DNA from: Amycolatopsis rifamycinica
Lineage (GTDB): Bacteria; Actinomycetota; Actinomycetes; Mycobacteriales; Pseudonocardiaceae
Assembly: GCF_000695625.1 (NCBI RefSeq)
Contig: NZ_JMQI01000082.1
Location: 51,676-115,675 of the forward strand
Direction: 5' to 3'
DNA length: 64,000 bases
The position numbers and the translations under genes were made by a program. This document shows positions 1 to 7,717 of this stretch, in pieces; positions within the stretch are counted from its first letter, which is position 1, and the number at the start of each line of letters is the position of its first letter. A model generated the notes under the pieces. That model did not search any database and was not told where the DNA came from. It saw only the letters and a list, made by a program, of their open reading frames with translations.

Positions 1-978
1 AAGAACCCGGCGGACCGCTACCCGACGGCGGGGGCGTTCGCCGACGCCGTCCAAGCGGCGGTCACCGCGCCGGCCCCGCCGGCCCCGCCGATGCCGACGT
101 GGCAGAAGACGTTGCCCGGCCCGGTACCGCAGGCCGCTCCGGCGCCGGTGACCCCGCCCCGGCCGATGCCGCTCCCGACGGCACCGCACCCGGGCCCGTT
201 CACCGGCCCGCCGAGTGTCCCGTTCCGGGCCCCGGTCGCGCCGCCGCCGCAGCCGCCGCCGCCCGCGAAGCCGCAGCGGAACCGGTGGATCGCGTTGTGC
301 GCCGCGCTGGCCGGAGTCGTCGTGGTGGCGCTGGTGATCACGTACGTCGTGACGCGGGACAAGACCCAGACGGCCGGGCCGGGACCGACGAACCCGCCGA
401 CCACCAGCGGAACCTCCACGCCGCCGCCGCGGACGTCACCGGCCACCCCGACCGAGCCACCGTCCACTTCGGAATCGCCGCCCCCGCACGACACGAAGCT
501 GCACGCCGCGCTGCCGCCGGTCTACCGCACGTGCGTCGACGCGGCGCCCCCGGCCGGAGCGGTCGCGGCGGTCGAGTGCACCGGTTCGACCGTCGGTGAC
601 GTCAAGATCGGCAACGTCTGGTTCGCGGAGCCGACCGGCGCGCGGTTCCTCCGCTTCGCCGACGCCGGGGCGATGGACGCGTTCTTCCAGAACATCGTCA
701 AAACACAGGGCCTCACCCGCAACGACGCGCAGGGAGCGTGCCGCCCCAACAAGTACCCCAAGATCTGGGGCACGTACTACCGGGCGGAGGCGCCCAGGCC
801 GGTCCCGGGCGAGTACCTGACCTGCTACCTGGGCGACCCGGCGCAGCTGGTGTGGACGGAGAAGAAGAACCTGGTGGCGGGCATCCTGCTGTCCACGAAG
901 GTCAGCACCACCGACGAACTCGACAAGCTCTACGCGTGGTGGAACTCGTTGATACTGGTGGACATGGGAAGCGCCTGA
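1..978 (+). CDS. Serine/threonine protein kinase, C-terminal part (5' end outside window)
   Basis: The frame is open from base 1. Its first residues (KNPADRYPTAGAFADAV) look like the last helix of a bacterial PknB-type kinase domain, so the gene starts upstream of the window and the catalytic core is not visible. A long Pro/Ala-rich juxtamembrane linker follows, then one membrane segment at about residues 96-117 of the fragment, a Pro/Thr/Ser-rich stalk and an extracellular domain of about 150 residues with four cysteines that could form disulfides. The outer domain is not PASTA-like and I do not recognise it. The architecture implies a membrane sensor kinase with a cytoplasmic catalytic domain. 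The internal ATG at base 91 is not the real start. Confidence 0.85.
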   Translation, partial: KNPADRYPTAGAFADAVQAAVTAPAPPAPPMPTWQKTLPGPVPQAAPAPVTPPRPMPLPTAPHPGPFTGPPSVPFRAPVAPPPQPPPPAKPQRNRWIALCAALAGVVVVALVITYVVTRDKTQTAGPGPTNPPTTSGTSTPPPRTSPATPTEPPSTSESPPPHDTKLHAALPPVYRTCVDAAPPAGAVAAVECTGSTVGDVKIGNVWFAEPTGARFLRFADAGAMDAFFQNIVKTQGLTRNDAQGACRPNKYPKIWGTYYRAEAPRPVPGEYLTCYLGDPAQLVWTEKKNLVAGILLSTKVSTTDELDKLYAWWNSLILVDMGSA

Positions 979-985
979 TCGAGAC

Positions 986-1030
986 GGCAAGCGGGGGCGG
1001 GAGGTGTCGCACCTCCCGCCCCCGCTTGCC
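986..1030. terminator. Bidirectional terminator hairpin
   Basis: A perfect 21-bp inverted repeat (986-1006 with 1010-1030) encloses a 3-base loop. It lies between the converging kinase and ponA2 genes, so it can serve both strands. There is no clear T-run, which is usual in high-GC actinobacteria. Confidence 0.85.
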
Positions 1031-1038
1031 GGCCGGAC

Positions 1039-3216
1039 CTACCGCGCGGCGCCGCCCATGTACTTCGGGTCGGGGCCCGGCAACGGCAGCACCGGCTGGC
1101 TGCCGTCCATGATGTTCTTCATCGCGCCGAACCACGTCCGGGCCGGGGCCTTGCCACCGAAGATGTTCCCGGTCGGGCACACGCGGACGTTGCCGGGGCC
1201 GGCGTCGCAGATACCGCCCTGGCCGCCGCCGAACTTGAACGTCATCGCCGCGCCCGCCAGCTGGGGCGTGCCGCCGACGAACGTCGCCGAGACGTTGCCC
1301 TGGGTCGTTCCGGTCTTGCCGATCATCGGGCGGTTCCAGCCGACGTCGGCCGCCGCGCGGTTCGACGTGCCGCCCGGCTGGTCGTCCTTGCTCATGCCCA
1401 CGGCGAGGGTGTTCGCCAGCCCCTCGGGCACGGCCTGCTCGCACGGCGCTTCCTTGACCGGCACCGGTTTCCCGTTGCGGTCGGTCACCGCGCTGATCGG
1501 CGTCGGCGGGCACCAGGTGCCGCCGGAGAGGATGGTCGCCGCGACGTTGCCCAGCTCGAGGCCGCTCAGCGGGCTGAAGCCCAGGGTGAACGCGCCGAAG
1601 CCCGGCCAGCTGCCCTTGGGGCCGTAGTACTCGGCCTGGCTGAGGCGCTTCTCGTCGGTTTTCGCCTTCGGGTCGACCGTTCCGCCGCCGACGTTGCTCG
1701 CCATCGTGTCGCGCATGCCGAGCCGCTTGGCCATGTCGATGCCCGGAGCCGTGCTGCCGAGCCGGTCTTCGAGTTCGACGAACGTGGTGTTCGGCGACGT
1801 CGCGAGCGCGGTCTGGATCGTCGCGCCCTGGGCGATGCGGCTGTAGTCGCCGGCGTTGCCGACGCAGTACCAGCGCGAACGCAGCGGCGGCCCGGTCGGC
1901 GGGCAGTTCTCACCACCACCGGAGTAGACGTGCGAGACGTAGGTGTCCGGCACCTGCACCGGCGTGAAGATCCCGGCGACACCCTTGTCCAGCGCCGCCG
2001 CGGTGGTGAAGATCTTGTACGTCGACCCCGCGCCCCCGGTGTTGTACACGCCGGTGGGCAGCGCATACGTCGTCTGGCCCGCGTCCTGGTTCTGGCCGTA
2101 GTCGCGGTTCGAGGCCAGCGCGACCACCTCGTGCCGGTCCTTGCCCGGCTTCACCAGCGACAACGTGTTCGCCACGTACGGCTGGGTCTTCTTGACCTGC
2201 GCCTCCGCCGAGACCTTCGCTTCGTGGTTGGCGCGCTCGTCCAGCGTGCTCTTGATCGTGTAGCCGCCGGTGTAGAGCTGGTCCTTCGTCATCCCGGCGG
2301 CCTTGAGGAGGTAGTCCTCGACGTACTGGCAGAAGAACCCGGCCTCCGGGCCCGCGCCGATGCAGTTGGCCGGCGGCTTCTTCGGGGAGTCCGCGACCAC
2401 GCCCAGCGGCTCGCCCTTGAAGCGGTCGGCGTCGGCCTTCGCCAGCTTCTTGTTGTCCACCATGCGGTCGAGCACCAGGTTGCGGCGCGCGGTGGCCTTG
2501 TCCGGGTGCTTCCACGGGTCGTTGTTGATCGGGTTGTTCACCAGGCCGGCCAGCAGCGCGGCCTGCGGCACGGTGAGCTTCTCCGGGGTCGTGTCGAAGT
2601 ACGCGTGCGCCGCCGCGCCGATGCCGTAGATCTGGCGGGAGAACTCGACGATGTTGAGGTAGCCGGCCAGGATCTGCTGCTTGGTCAGCTTCGTCTCGAG
2701 CTGGATCGCGATCCGCGCTTCCTTGAGCTTGCGGGCGACCGACTGCTCCTGCGCCTTCTTCTGGCCGACCTGGTCGGTCCGGTAGACGACGTTGATCAGG
2801 TAGTTCTTCACGTACTGCTGGGTCAGCGTCGAGGCGCCCTGGGTGTCGGCGCCGGTGCTGTTGCTGACGGCCGCGCGCAGCGTGCCCTGCCAGTCGACGC
2901 CGTGGTGCTCGTAGAACCGCTTGTCCTCGACCGAGACCAGGGCCCACTTCATGGCCTCGTTGATCTGGTTCTCGTTGATCGGCAGCCGGTACTGGTCGTA
3001 CAGGGTCGCGATCGGCTTGCCGGTGCTGTCGGTGACCGTCGTCACCAGCGGCGGTGGGATGTCCGCGAGGTCGGAGGAGGTCTTCTCCACCGTCTCGCTG
3101 GCCTGGTTCGACATGACGCCGGCGGCCCCCACGACCGGGAAGAGCATGCCGGCGACGAGCACCCCCGCGAGCAGACAGAGGCCGATGAGCTTGAACAAAC
3201 CATCCGCTTTTCGCAC
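1039..3216 (-). CDS. ponA2: Bifunctional class A penicillin-binding protein, PonA2 type
   Basis: Peptidoglycan glycosyltransferase/transpeptidase of about 725 aa. An N-terminal membrane anchor is followed by a GT51 domain with the EDKRFYEH motif (catalytic Glu) and STLTQQYVKN. The transpeptidase domain then has STYK (SxxK serine), SPN (SxN) and KTGTT. The protein ends soon after that domain, so the C-terminal PASTA domain of mycobacterial PonA2 is missing. The start is ambiguous. GTG at 3216 gives the usual short cytoplasmic tail. An in-frame TTG at 3288 has a better Shine-Dalgarno (AAGGGGGG) but would cover a Crp-like site. Divergence from whiB4, with the ATPase pair beyond it, is the same arrangement as in mycobacteria. 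Confidence 0.9.
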   Translation of the reverse strand: MRKADGLFKLIGLCLLAGVLVAGMLFPVVGAAGVMSNQASETVEKTSSDLADIPPPLVTTVTDSTGKPIATLYDQYRLPINENQINEAMKWALVSVEDKRFYEHHGVDWQGTLRAAVSNSTGADTQGASTLTQQYVKNYLINVVYRTDQVGQKKAQEQSVARKLKEARIAIQLETKLTKQQILAGYLNIVEFSRQIYGIGAAAHAYFDTTPEKLTVPQAALLAGLVNNPINNDPWKHPDKATARRNLVLDRMVDNKKLAKADADRFKGEPLGVVADSPKKPPANCIGAGPEAGFFCQYVEDYLLKAAGMTKDQLYTGGYTIKSTLDERANHEAKVSAEAQVKKTQPYVANTLSLVKPGKDRHEVVALASNRDYGQNQDAGQTTYALPTGVYNTGGAGSTYKIFTTAAALDKGVAGIFTPVQVPDTYVSHVYSGGGENCPPTGPPLRSRWYCVGNAGDYSRIAQGATIQTALATSPNTTFVELEDRLGSTAPGIDMAKRLGMRDTMASNVGGGTVDPKAKTDEKRLSQAEYYGPKGSWPGFGAFTLGFSPLSGLELGNVAATILSGGTWCPPTPISAVTDRNGKPVPVKEAPCEQAVPEGLANTLAVGMSKDDQPGGTSNRAAADVGWNRPMIGKTGTTQGNVSATFVGGTPQLAGAAMTFKFGGGQGGICDAGPGNVRVCPTGNIFGGKAPARTWFGAMKNIMDGSQPVLPLPGPDPKYMGGAAR

Positions 3217-3271
3217 GAGGGCCAGGCTACCCGGAACGGATCCGGCCCCGGTGACGCCGTGTCTCCGGAGG

Positions 3272-3287
3272 TGTGAATTCAGTGACA
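3272..3287 (-). promoter_or_regulatory. Possible Crp/GlxR binding site upstream of ponA2
   Basis: On the minus strand TGTCACTGAATTCACA matches the Crp/GlxR pattern TGTGA-N6-TCACA at 9 of 10 fixed positions. It lies about 55 bases upstream of the GTG start of ponA2. A Crp-family gene is present at 14.6-15.3 kb. One short match by eye is weak evidence. Confidence 0.35.
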
Positions 3288-3525
3288 AAACAGCCCCCCT
3301 TCGGTGACAACTGGTAACGGAAGGCATTCTGGGTCTCGACGGGGGGAACCGAGGGCCCCTACAGTCCGTCAACGTCTCACGAAGACAAGCCGTCGGATGG
3401 ATCAACACGGGTGGGAGCTCGCTTGGTCCGAACGGCGGCACCGGCACCGGGGAGGTGCCCGGGTAACCGACGTGAGCTGAGGGAGACACGCTCGCGGGGG
3501 CAAGGGAGCGCAGTGCCTTTCCCCG

Positions 3526-3544
3526 CTGGTGCGTCGATCACCAG
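3526..3544. promoter_or_regulatory. Inverted repeat upstream of whiB4
   Basis: CTGGTG and CACCAG are separated by 7 bases, 17 bases before the whiB4 start. It may be an operator or a weak hairpin in the leader; no regulator can be named. Confidence 0.25.
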
Positions 3545-3561
3545 GGTAGGGAGCTGGGGGT

Positions 3562-3858
3562 ATGGAAACCAACCAGTCGAGCTGGCGAATCAACGCGTCC
3601 TGCCGGGACGCCGATCCGGACGGCCTGTTCGTCCGGGGTGCGGAGCAGAACCGCGCGAAAGCGGTCTGCATGGGCTGCCCGGTCCGCACGGAATGCCTCG
3701 CCGAAGCGCTCGACGGCCGGATCAACTTCGGCGTCTGGGGCGGCATGACCGAACGGGAGCGGCGAGCTCTGCTGCGCCGCCGCCCGGACGTGGTGAGCTG
3801 GGCCGACCTGCTCGAAGCAGCCAAGCGCGACGCGATAGAGCGCGTCAAGGTCGGCTGA
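3562..3858 (+). CDS. whiB4: WhiB-family iron-sulfur regulator, WhiB4-like
   Basis: Small (98 aa) redox-sensing transcription factor. Four cysteines at 14, 36, 39 and 45 fit the WhiB 4Fe-4S pattern (C...CxxCxxxxxC), followed by the GVWGG turn at 57-61 and a basic C-terminal segment for DNA contact. The family binds a [4Fe-4S] cluster and usually acts with the sigma factor or as a disulfide-linked DNA binder. The WhiB4 assignment rests on position: divergent from ponA2 and next to the ArsA-like pair, as in mycobacteria. The start is chosen at ATG after a purine-rich GGGAGCTGGGGG. Confidence 0.88.
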   Translation: METNQSSWRINASCRDADPDGLFVRGAEQNRAKAVCMGCPVRTECLAEALDGRINFGVWGGMTERERRALLRRRPDVVSWADLLEAAKRDAIERVKVG

Positions 3859-3867
3859 CCCAAGCGT

Positions 3868-3885
3868 CACTTTCACGTGAAAGTG
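3868..3885. repeat. CACGTG-centred palindrome, copy 1
   Basis: CACTTTCACGTGAAAGTG is a perfect 18-bp palindrome without a loop, just after the whiB4 stop and facing the end of the ATPase gene. Related copies are at 3903-3916 and 8863-8896. Confidence 0.8.
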
Positions 3886-3902
3886 CCGACCTGCGGGCGG
3901 AG

Positions 3903-3916
3903 CTTTCACGTGAAAG
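3903..3916. repeat. CACGTG-centred palindrome, copy 2
   Basis: A 14-bp palindrome, CTTTCACGTGAAAG, 17 bases after copy 1 and 6 bases before the stop of the converging ATPase gene. The tandem pair could form one larger hairpin in RNA or bind a protein cooperatively. Confidence 0.75.
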
Positions 3917-3922
3917 TGCCGG

Positions 3923-5044
3923 TCAGCCGGCGAGCTTCACGCCGATCTCGCGCAGGCCGTCGAGGTCGTGCACGTCGCCGGCCAGTGCCGGGACCTTCGC
4001 CAGGGCCACCTCCGGGTGTGCCCTGGTGAACCGGGCCAGCAGCCGCTCCTCACGGGCCGCCAGGTCGACGCGGTCGGCGTGCAGCCGCAGCACCGCCTCG
4101 GCCAGCGGGGCGTTCGTGTCGCCCTCTTGCAGCGACTCGGCCGCCGCCAGCGCTTCCGAGCCCGACAGCTTCGCGAGCACCGGGTGCGTCCGGTTCGCGA
4201 TCAGCCCGGCCAGCGGCATCGACTCCGACGAGAGCCGCTCCACGAAGTAGGACGCCTCGCGCAGCGCGTCCGGCTCCGGCGCGGCCACGACCAGGAACGA
4301 CGTCCCGGACGAGCGCAGCAGCTCCGCCGTCTTGCGGGCGCGCTCGCGGAAGCCGCCGAACATGCTGTCGAAGGCCTGCATGAACGCCGACGCGTCGGTC
4401 AGCAGCTGGCCGCCGATGATCGTCGACACCGCCTTGGCGAACATCGAGAACCCGGCGTTGACCACCTTGCGCAGGCCCCAGCCGCCGGCCTTCGCCGGGG
4501 CGGTGAGCAGCCGGATCATCCGGCCGTCCAGCGCGCTCGACAGCCGCGTCGGCGCGTCCAGGAAGTCCAGCGCGGACCGGCTCGGCGGGGTGTCGACGAT
4601 GATCAGGTCCCACTCGCCGGTGGCGGCGAGCTGGCCCAGCTTCTCCATCGCCATGTACTCCTGCGTGCCGGAGAACGACGTGGAAATCGTCTGGTAGAAG
4701 GGGTTCTGGAGCAGCTGCTCGGCGCGTTCCGGGCCGGCGTGCACGCGCACCATGTCGTCGAACGTGCGGCGCATGTCGAGCATCATCGCCCAGAGCTCGC
4801 CCTTGGGCTCGAACCCCTCGACCTGCACCTGCCTCGGGTGGTTGCCGAGTTCACGCAGGCCGAGCGCCTGCGCCAGCCGTCGCGCGGGGTCGATCGTCAG
4901 GACCACGGTCTGGCGGCCGCGCTCGGCCGCGCGCAGGGCCAGTGCCGCGGCCGTGGTCGTCTTGCCGACGCCGCCGGAGCCGCAGCAGACGATTACGCGG
5001 CTTTCCGGGTCGTCGAGCAGCGCGTCGATGTCGATGGTGGTCAC
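3923..5044 (-). CDS. ArsA/Get3-like ATPase (Rv3680-like subunit)
   Basis: Cytoplasmic P-loop ATPase of the ArsA/GET3/MinD superfamily, 373 aa. The Walker A region GSGGVGKTT is near residue 22-30, preceded by two Cys. Switch/Walker B-like IIVDTPPS follows near residue 150, then the helical middle part and a C-terminal NRTHP segment. In mycobacteria the Rv3679-Rv3680 proteins act as a Get3-like pair rather than as arsenite pumps, and no arsenite permease is present here. The GTG start overlaps the stop of the upstream partner by four bases (GTGA), implying translational coupling and heteromer formation. The annotation 'arsenical pump' would be misleading. Confidence 0.88.
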   Translation of the reverse strand: MTTIDIDALLDDPESRVIVCCGSGGVGKTTTAAALALRAAERGRQTVVLTIDPARRLAQALGLRELGNHPRQVQVEGFEPKGELWAMMLDMRRTFDDMVRVHAGPERAEQLLQNPFYQTISTSFSGTQEYMAMEKLGQLAATGEWDLIIVDTPPSRSALDFLDAPTRLSSALDGRMIRLLTAPAKAGGWGLRKVVNAGFSMFAKAVSTIIGGQLLTDASAFMQAFDSMFGGFRERARKTAELLRSSGTSFLVVAAPEPDALREASYFVERLSSESMPLAGLIANRTHPVLAKLSGSEALAAAESLQEGDTNAPLAEAVLRLHADRVDLAAREERLLARFTRAHPEVALAKVPALAGDVHDLDGLREIGVKLAG

Positions 5045-6048
5045 AACCGCACCCCCTGGTCGGTCAGGGCTTCGGCCAGTTCGTAGAGGGCGGCGACGTC
5101 GATGCCGTCGGTCACGTCCGGCAGCTCGAGGGTCGGCAGGTCGGCTTCGGCGAGCTGCTCGCGCGCCCGCTGCTCGGCGGCGACCCGCACGGCGTGTTCG
5201 ACAGTTTCTTCTACCAACGCGTCCAACGTGTCTTGCGGCAGCTTCAGCCCGGCCGACGCGAGCCCGGTGCGGACGCGGGAGGCGTCGACGCGCCCGTCCG
5301 CGGCCGCGGTGATCGAGCGGGCGGGCAGCCGCAGCGGCCGGACCCGGTTGACCAGCACCGCGCCGGGGCGCAGGTCGGCGCCGTCCAGCTCGGCCACGGC
5401 CTCGACGGTCTCGCGCACCGGCATCTCCTCCAGCAGCGTGGCCAGGTGGACGACGGTCTCGCCGGAGTGCAGCAGCCGCACCACGCCTTCGGCCTGGCCG
5501 CGGATCGGGCCGGTCTTCGCGAGGTCGGTCAGCGCCTTGGTGACGTCGAGGAACTTGACGACCCGGCCGGTCGGCGGCGCGTCGACGACGACGGCGTCGT
5601 AGGTGTGCCGCCCGTCGGACTCGGTCCGGCCGACGCACTCCTTGATCTTCCCGGTGAGCAGGACGTCACGCAGGCCCGGCGCGAGCGTGGTCGCGAACTC
5701 GATCGCGCCCATCCGCCGCAGCGTCCGGCCGGCGAAGCCGAGGTTGTAGAACATCTCGAAGTACTCGAGCAGCGCGGCTTCGACGTCGACGTGCAGCGCG
5801 CGCAGCTCCCCGCCACCCGGGACGGCGGCGATGCGCTGCTCGGCGTAGGGCAGCGGCTCGGTGTCGAAGAGCTGGGCGATGCCCTGCCGGCCTTCGACCT
5901 CGATGAGCAGCACCCGACGGCCTTCGCGGGCGAGCGCGAGGCCGAGCGCGGCGGCGAGCGTCGTCTTGCCCGTCCCGCCCTTGCCGGTGACGAAGTGCAG
6001 CCGGGCGCGGGCAAGCTCGTCGGTCCAGCCGGCATGGGGAATGGTCAC
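5041..6048 (-). CDS. ArsA/Get3-like ATPase (Rv3679-like subunit)
   Basis: First gene of the ATPase pair, 335 aa. It starts at a GTG six bases after TAGGGT, which could be a -10 element of a leaderless mRNA. Walker A is GKGGTGKTT at about residues 22-30, with VVVDAPPTGR as the Walker B/switch segment. The P-loop has the signature Lys before GGTGKT seen in Get3/ArsA/MinD dimers. It probably forms a heterodimer with the next gene product; the substrate is unknown, and tail-anchored or membrane proteins are a guess by family. The order in relation to ponA2 and whiB4 equals that in mycobacteria. Confidence 0.88.
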   Translation of the reverse strand: MTIPHAGWTDELARARLHFVTGKGGTGKTTLAAALGLALAREGRRVLLIEVEGRQGIAQLFDTEPLPYAEQRIAAVPGGGELRALHVDVEAALLEYFEMFYNLGFAGRTLRRMGAIEFATTLAPGLRDVLLTGKIKECVGRTESDGRHTYDAVVVDAPPTGRVVKFLDVTKALTDLAKTGPIRGQAEGVVRLLHSGETVVHLATLLEEMPVRETVEAVAELDGADLRPGAVLVNRVRPLRLPARSITAAADGRVDASRVRTGLASAGLKLPQDTLDALVEETVEHAVRVAAEQRAREQLAEADLPTLELPDVTDGIDVAALYELAEALTDQGVRL

Positions 6049-6069
6049 TTCTTCACCCTAATTCAGCGC

Positions 6070-6327
6070 TCAACCGGCCAGCAGCATGACGCTGGCCGCA
6101 GCGGCGACGGCGGCGACGAAAGCCCAGCTCACGACGCCCGGGAGCACGGTCAGGGTGAGCACGCCCACGACCACCAGCAGGGTGAAGGTGATCACCCCGC
6201 CGAGCGCGACCTGGCCGGAGCTCCGCGTCCGGTCGCGCACCTTCGCCATCACGACGAGCACGAGCGGCAGCCCGGCCGCCGCCAGCAGCGCCGTCGCGAG
6301 CACGCGCCACGTTTCCACGCCGCCCAC
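6070..6327 (-). CDS. Small membrane protein of unknown function
   Basis: Short protein (about 85 aa from the GTG at 6327; GTG at 6318 and ATG at 6360 are alternatives). It has three hydrophobic stretches separated by a basic loop with RDRTRSSG, so it is likely an integral membrane protein. It lies 21 bases upstream of the ATPase pair on the same strand and may be co-transcribed. I do not recognise a family. The divergent DUF4177 gene starts about 100 bases away. Confidence 0.55.
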   Translation of the reverse strand: MGGVETWRVLATALLAAAGLPLVLVVMAKVRDRTRSSGQVALGGVITFTLLVVVGVLTLTVLPGVVSWAFVAAVAAAASVMLLAG

Positions 6328-6432
6328 GCTAGCGGCGGCCGAGCGTGAGATGGACCACACTTCGGCGCGTCGTCCGCGGTTTTCCGGCGGCCGTCCCCGG
6401 CGCTCTTGCCCGCTTGGCTACGCTCCCGGTTC

Positions 6433-6594
6433 ATGAGCGCCACCAAGTGGGAGTACGCCACCGTCCCTCTGCTGATCCACGCGACGAAGCAGATCCTCGA
6501 CCAGTGGGGCGAGGACGGCTGGGAGCTGGTCACCGTGCTGCCGAACCCGAGCGGCGAGCAGCACGTCGCCTACCTGAAGCGTCCGAAGGGCTGA
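6433..6594 (+). CDS. DUF4177-type small protein
   Basis: 53-aa protein starting MSATKWEYATVP, with the WEY...GWELV...LKRP pattern typical of DUF4177 proteins, a small alpha/beta fold of unknown role. The start is ATG at 6433, about eight bases after TACGCT, a possible -10. It is separated by only five bases from the RidA gene and is probably in its operon. A tiny gene at this position is also found next to the mycobacterial RidA homologue Rv3678c. Confidence 0.75.
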   Translation: MSATKWEYATVPLLIHATKQILDQWGEDGWELVTVLPNPSGEQHVAYLKRPKG

Positions 6595-6599
6595 CCGGG

Positions 6600-7055
6600 G
6601 TGAGCTGGAGCGAACGGCTCAAGGAGCTCGGCATCGAGCTGCCCGGCGTCGCGGCCCCGCTGGCCGCGTACGTGCCCGCCGTGCAGAGCGGCAAGCACGT
6701 CTACACCTCCGGCCAGCTGCCCTTCGTCGACGGCGTGCTCGCCGCGACCGGCAAGGTCGGCGCGGAGATCAGCCCCGAAGAGGCGAAGGGCCACGCGCGG
6801 ACGTCGGCGCTCAACGCGCTCGCGGCCGTGCACGCCCTGGTGGGCATTGACAACATCGCGCGGATCGTCAAGGTTGTCGGCTTCGTGGCTTCCGCGGAGG
6901 GCTTCACCGGTCAGCCGGCGGTCGTCAACGGCGCGTCCGAACTGCTCGGCGAGGTCTTCGGCGACGCGGGCACCCACGCCCGCTCGGCCGTCGGCGTGGC
7001 GGAGCTGCCCATCGGCTCGCCGGTGGAGGTCGAACTGATCGTGGAGGTGCAGTGA
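6600..7055 (+). CDS. RidA-family protein (YjgF/YER057c/UK114), Rv3678c-like
   Basis: 151-aa member of the RidA superfamily. RidA proper deaminates reactive enamine/imine intermediates released by PLP enzymes, but many subgroups have other or unknown activities. Recognisable parts are SGQLPFVDG near residues 38-46, the NALAAVHALVG helix and the C-terminal IGSPVEVELIVEV. The usual catalytic Arg of RidA is not obvious in the C-terminal strand, so deaminase activity should not be assumed. The GTG start follows GACCGGG, and the stop overlaps the next ATG by one base. Confidence 0.8.
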   Translation: MSWSERLKELGIELPGVAAPLAAYVPAVQSGKHVYTSGQLPFVDGVLAATGKVGAEISPEEAKGHARTSALNALAAVHALVGIDNIARIVKVVGFVASAEGFTGQPAVVNGASELLGEVFGDAGTHARSAVGVAELPIGSPVEVELIVEVQ

Positions 7056-7681
7056 TGGACCCGGACATCGAGCAGTCCACCCACGAGCTGCTGATCCGGC
7101 TGGCCGGGCGGCTGCCCGACCAGCTGCTGTGGCGGTTCCGCGACTGGCTCGGCGAGGGCGCCATGGGCACCCTCGCCCGGACCCTGCCGAGGTCTTTGCT
7201 TAAGCACAGGATCGACCTCGACCAAACGGAGTACCGGCTGCTCGTGGCCGGTCTGATCCCGCACGGCGCCGACTGGCACCAGGTCAGTTCGACGCTGGGG
7301 GTAGACGACGTCACCGAGAACCGGTACACATTCACGTCGAGTGCGCCCGAATGGGTTAACTCGGTCGACTCCGTGTCCGTGTTGATCCACGCAACGTTGC
7401 GAGGACGCCCGGACGTGGGGGAAGTGCGGCAGAGCTGGCGACACGTCGGTGTGGTCGGGCAGGGCACCGCGAAGCGCGTCCTGCTGATCACGGCACTGGC
7501 GGGGCTGCCGAGGTTGACCGGCGAACTGCAGCGGGTGCTGCGGGTATTGGGCGACGAAGAGCCCAGCGTCGAGGTCATCCCGCCGCGCTTCGACCTGCCG
7601 GGGTACCACCGGGCCGCGCTGGCCGACTCAGAGCTGGTCTGCGTGGGCGCCGTGGCGGGGACCCGGCTAGTAGCCGCATAA
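7055..7681 (+). CDS. Unknown protein, paralogous to the next gene product
   Basis: 208-aa soluble protein with no recognised domain. It begins with a helical segment (LLIRLAGRLPDQLLWRFRDW), and the second half has alternating beta-strand-like stretches (VLLITALAG, SVEVIPP) ending GYHRAALADSELV. The same layout appears in the product of the downstream gene, suggesting duplication. The ATG overlaps the RidA stop (TGATG), so it is in that operon. A GTG one codon earlier is an alternative start. Confidence 0.7.
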   Translation: MDPDIEQSTHELLIRLAGRLPDQLLWRFRDWLGEGAMGTLARTLPRSLLKHRIDLDQTEYRLLVAGLIPHGADWHQVSSTLGVDDVTENRYTFTSSAPEWVNSVDSVSVLIHATLRGRPDVGEVRQSWRHVGVVGQGTAKRVLLITALAGLPRLTGELQRVLRVLGDEEPSVEVIPPRFDLPGYHRAALADSELVCVGAVAGTRLVAA

Positions 7682-7717
7682 CGCTCGCCCGCCAGCGAGC
7701 TGGGAGGGAGCAAGGCA

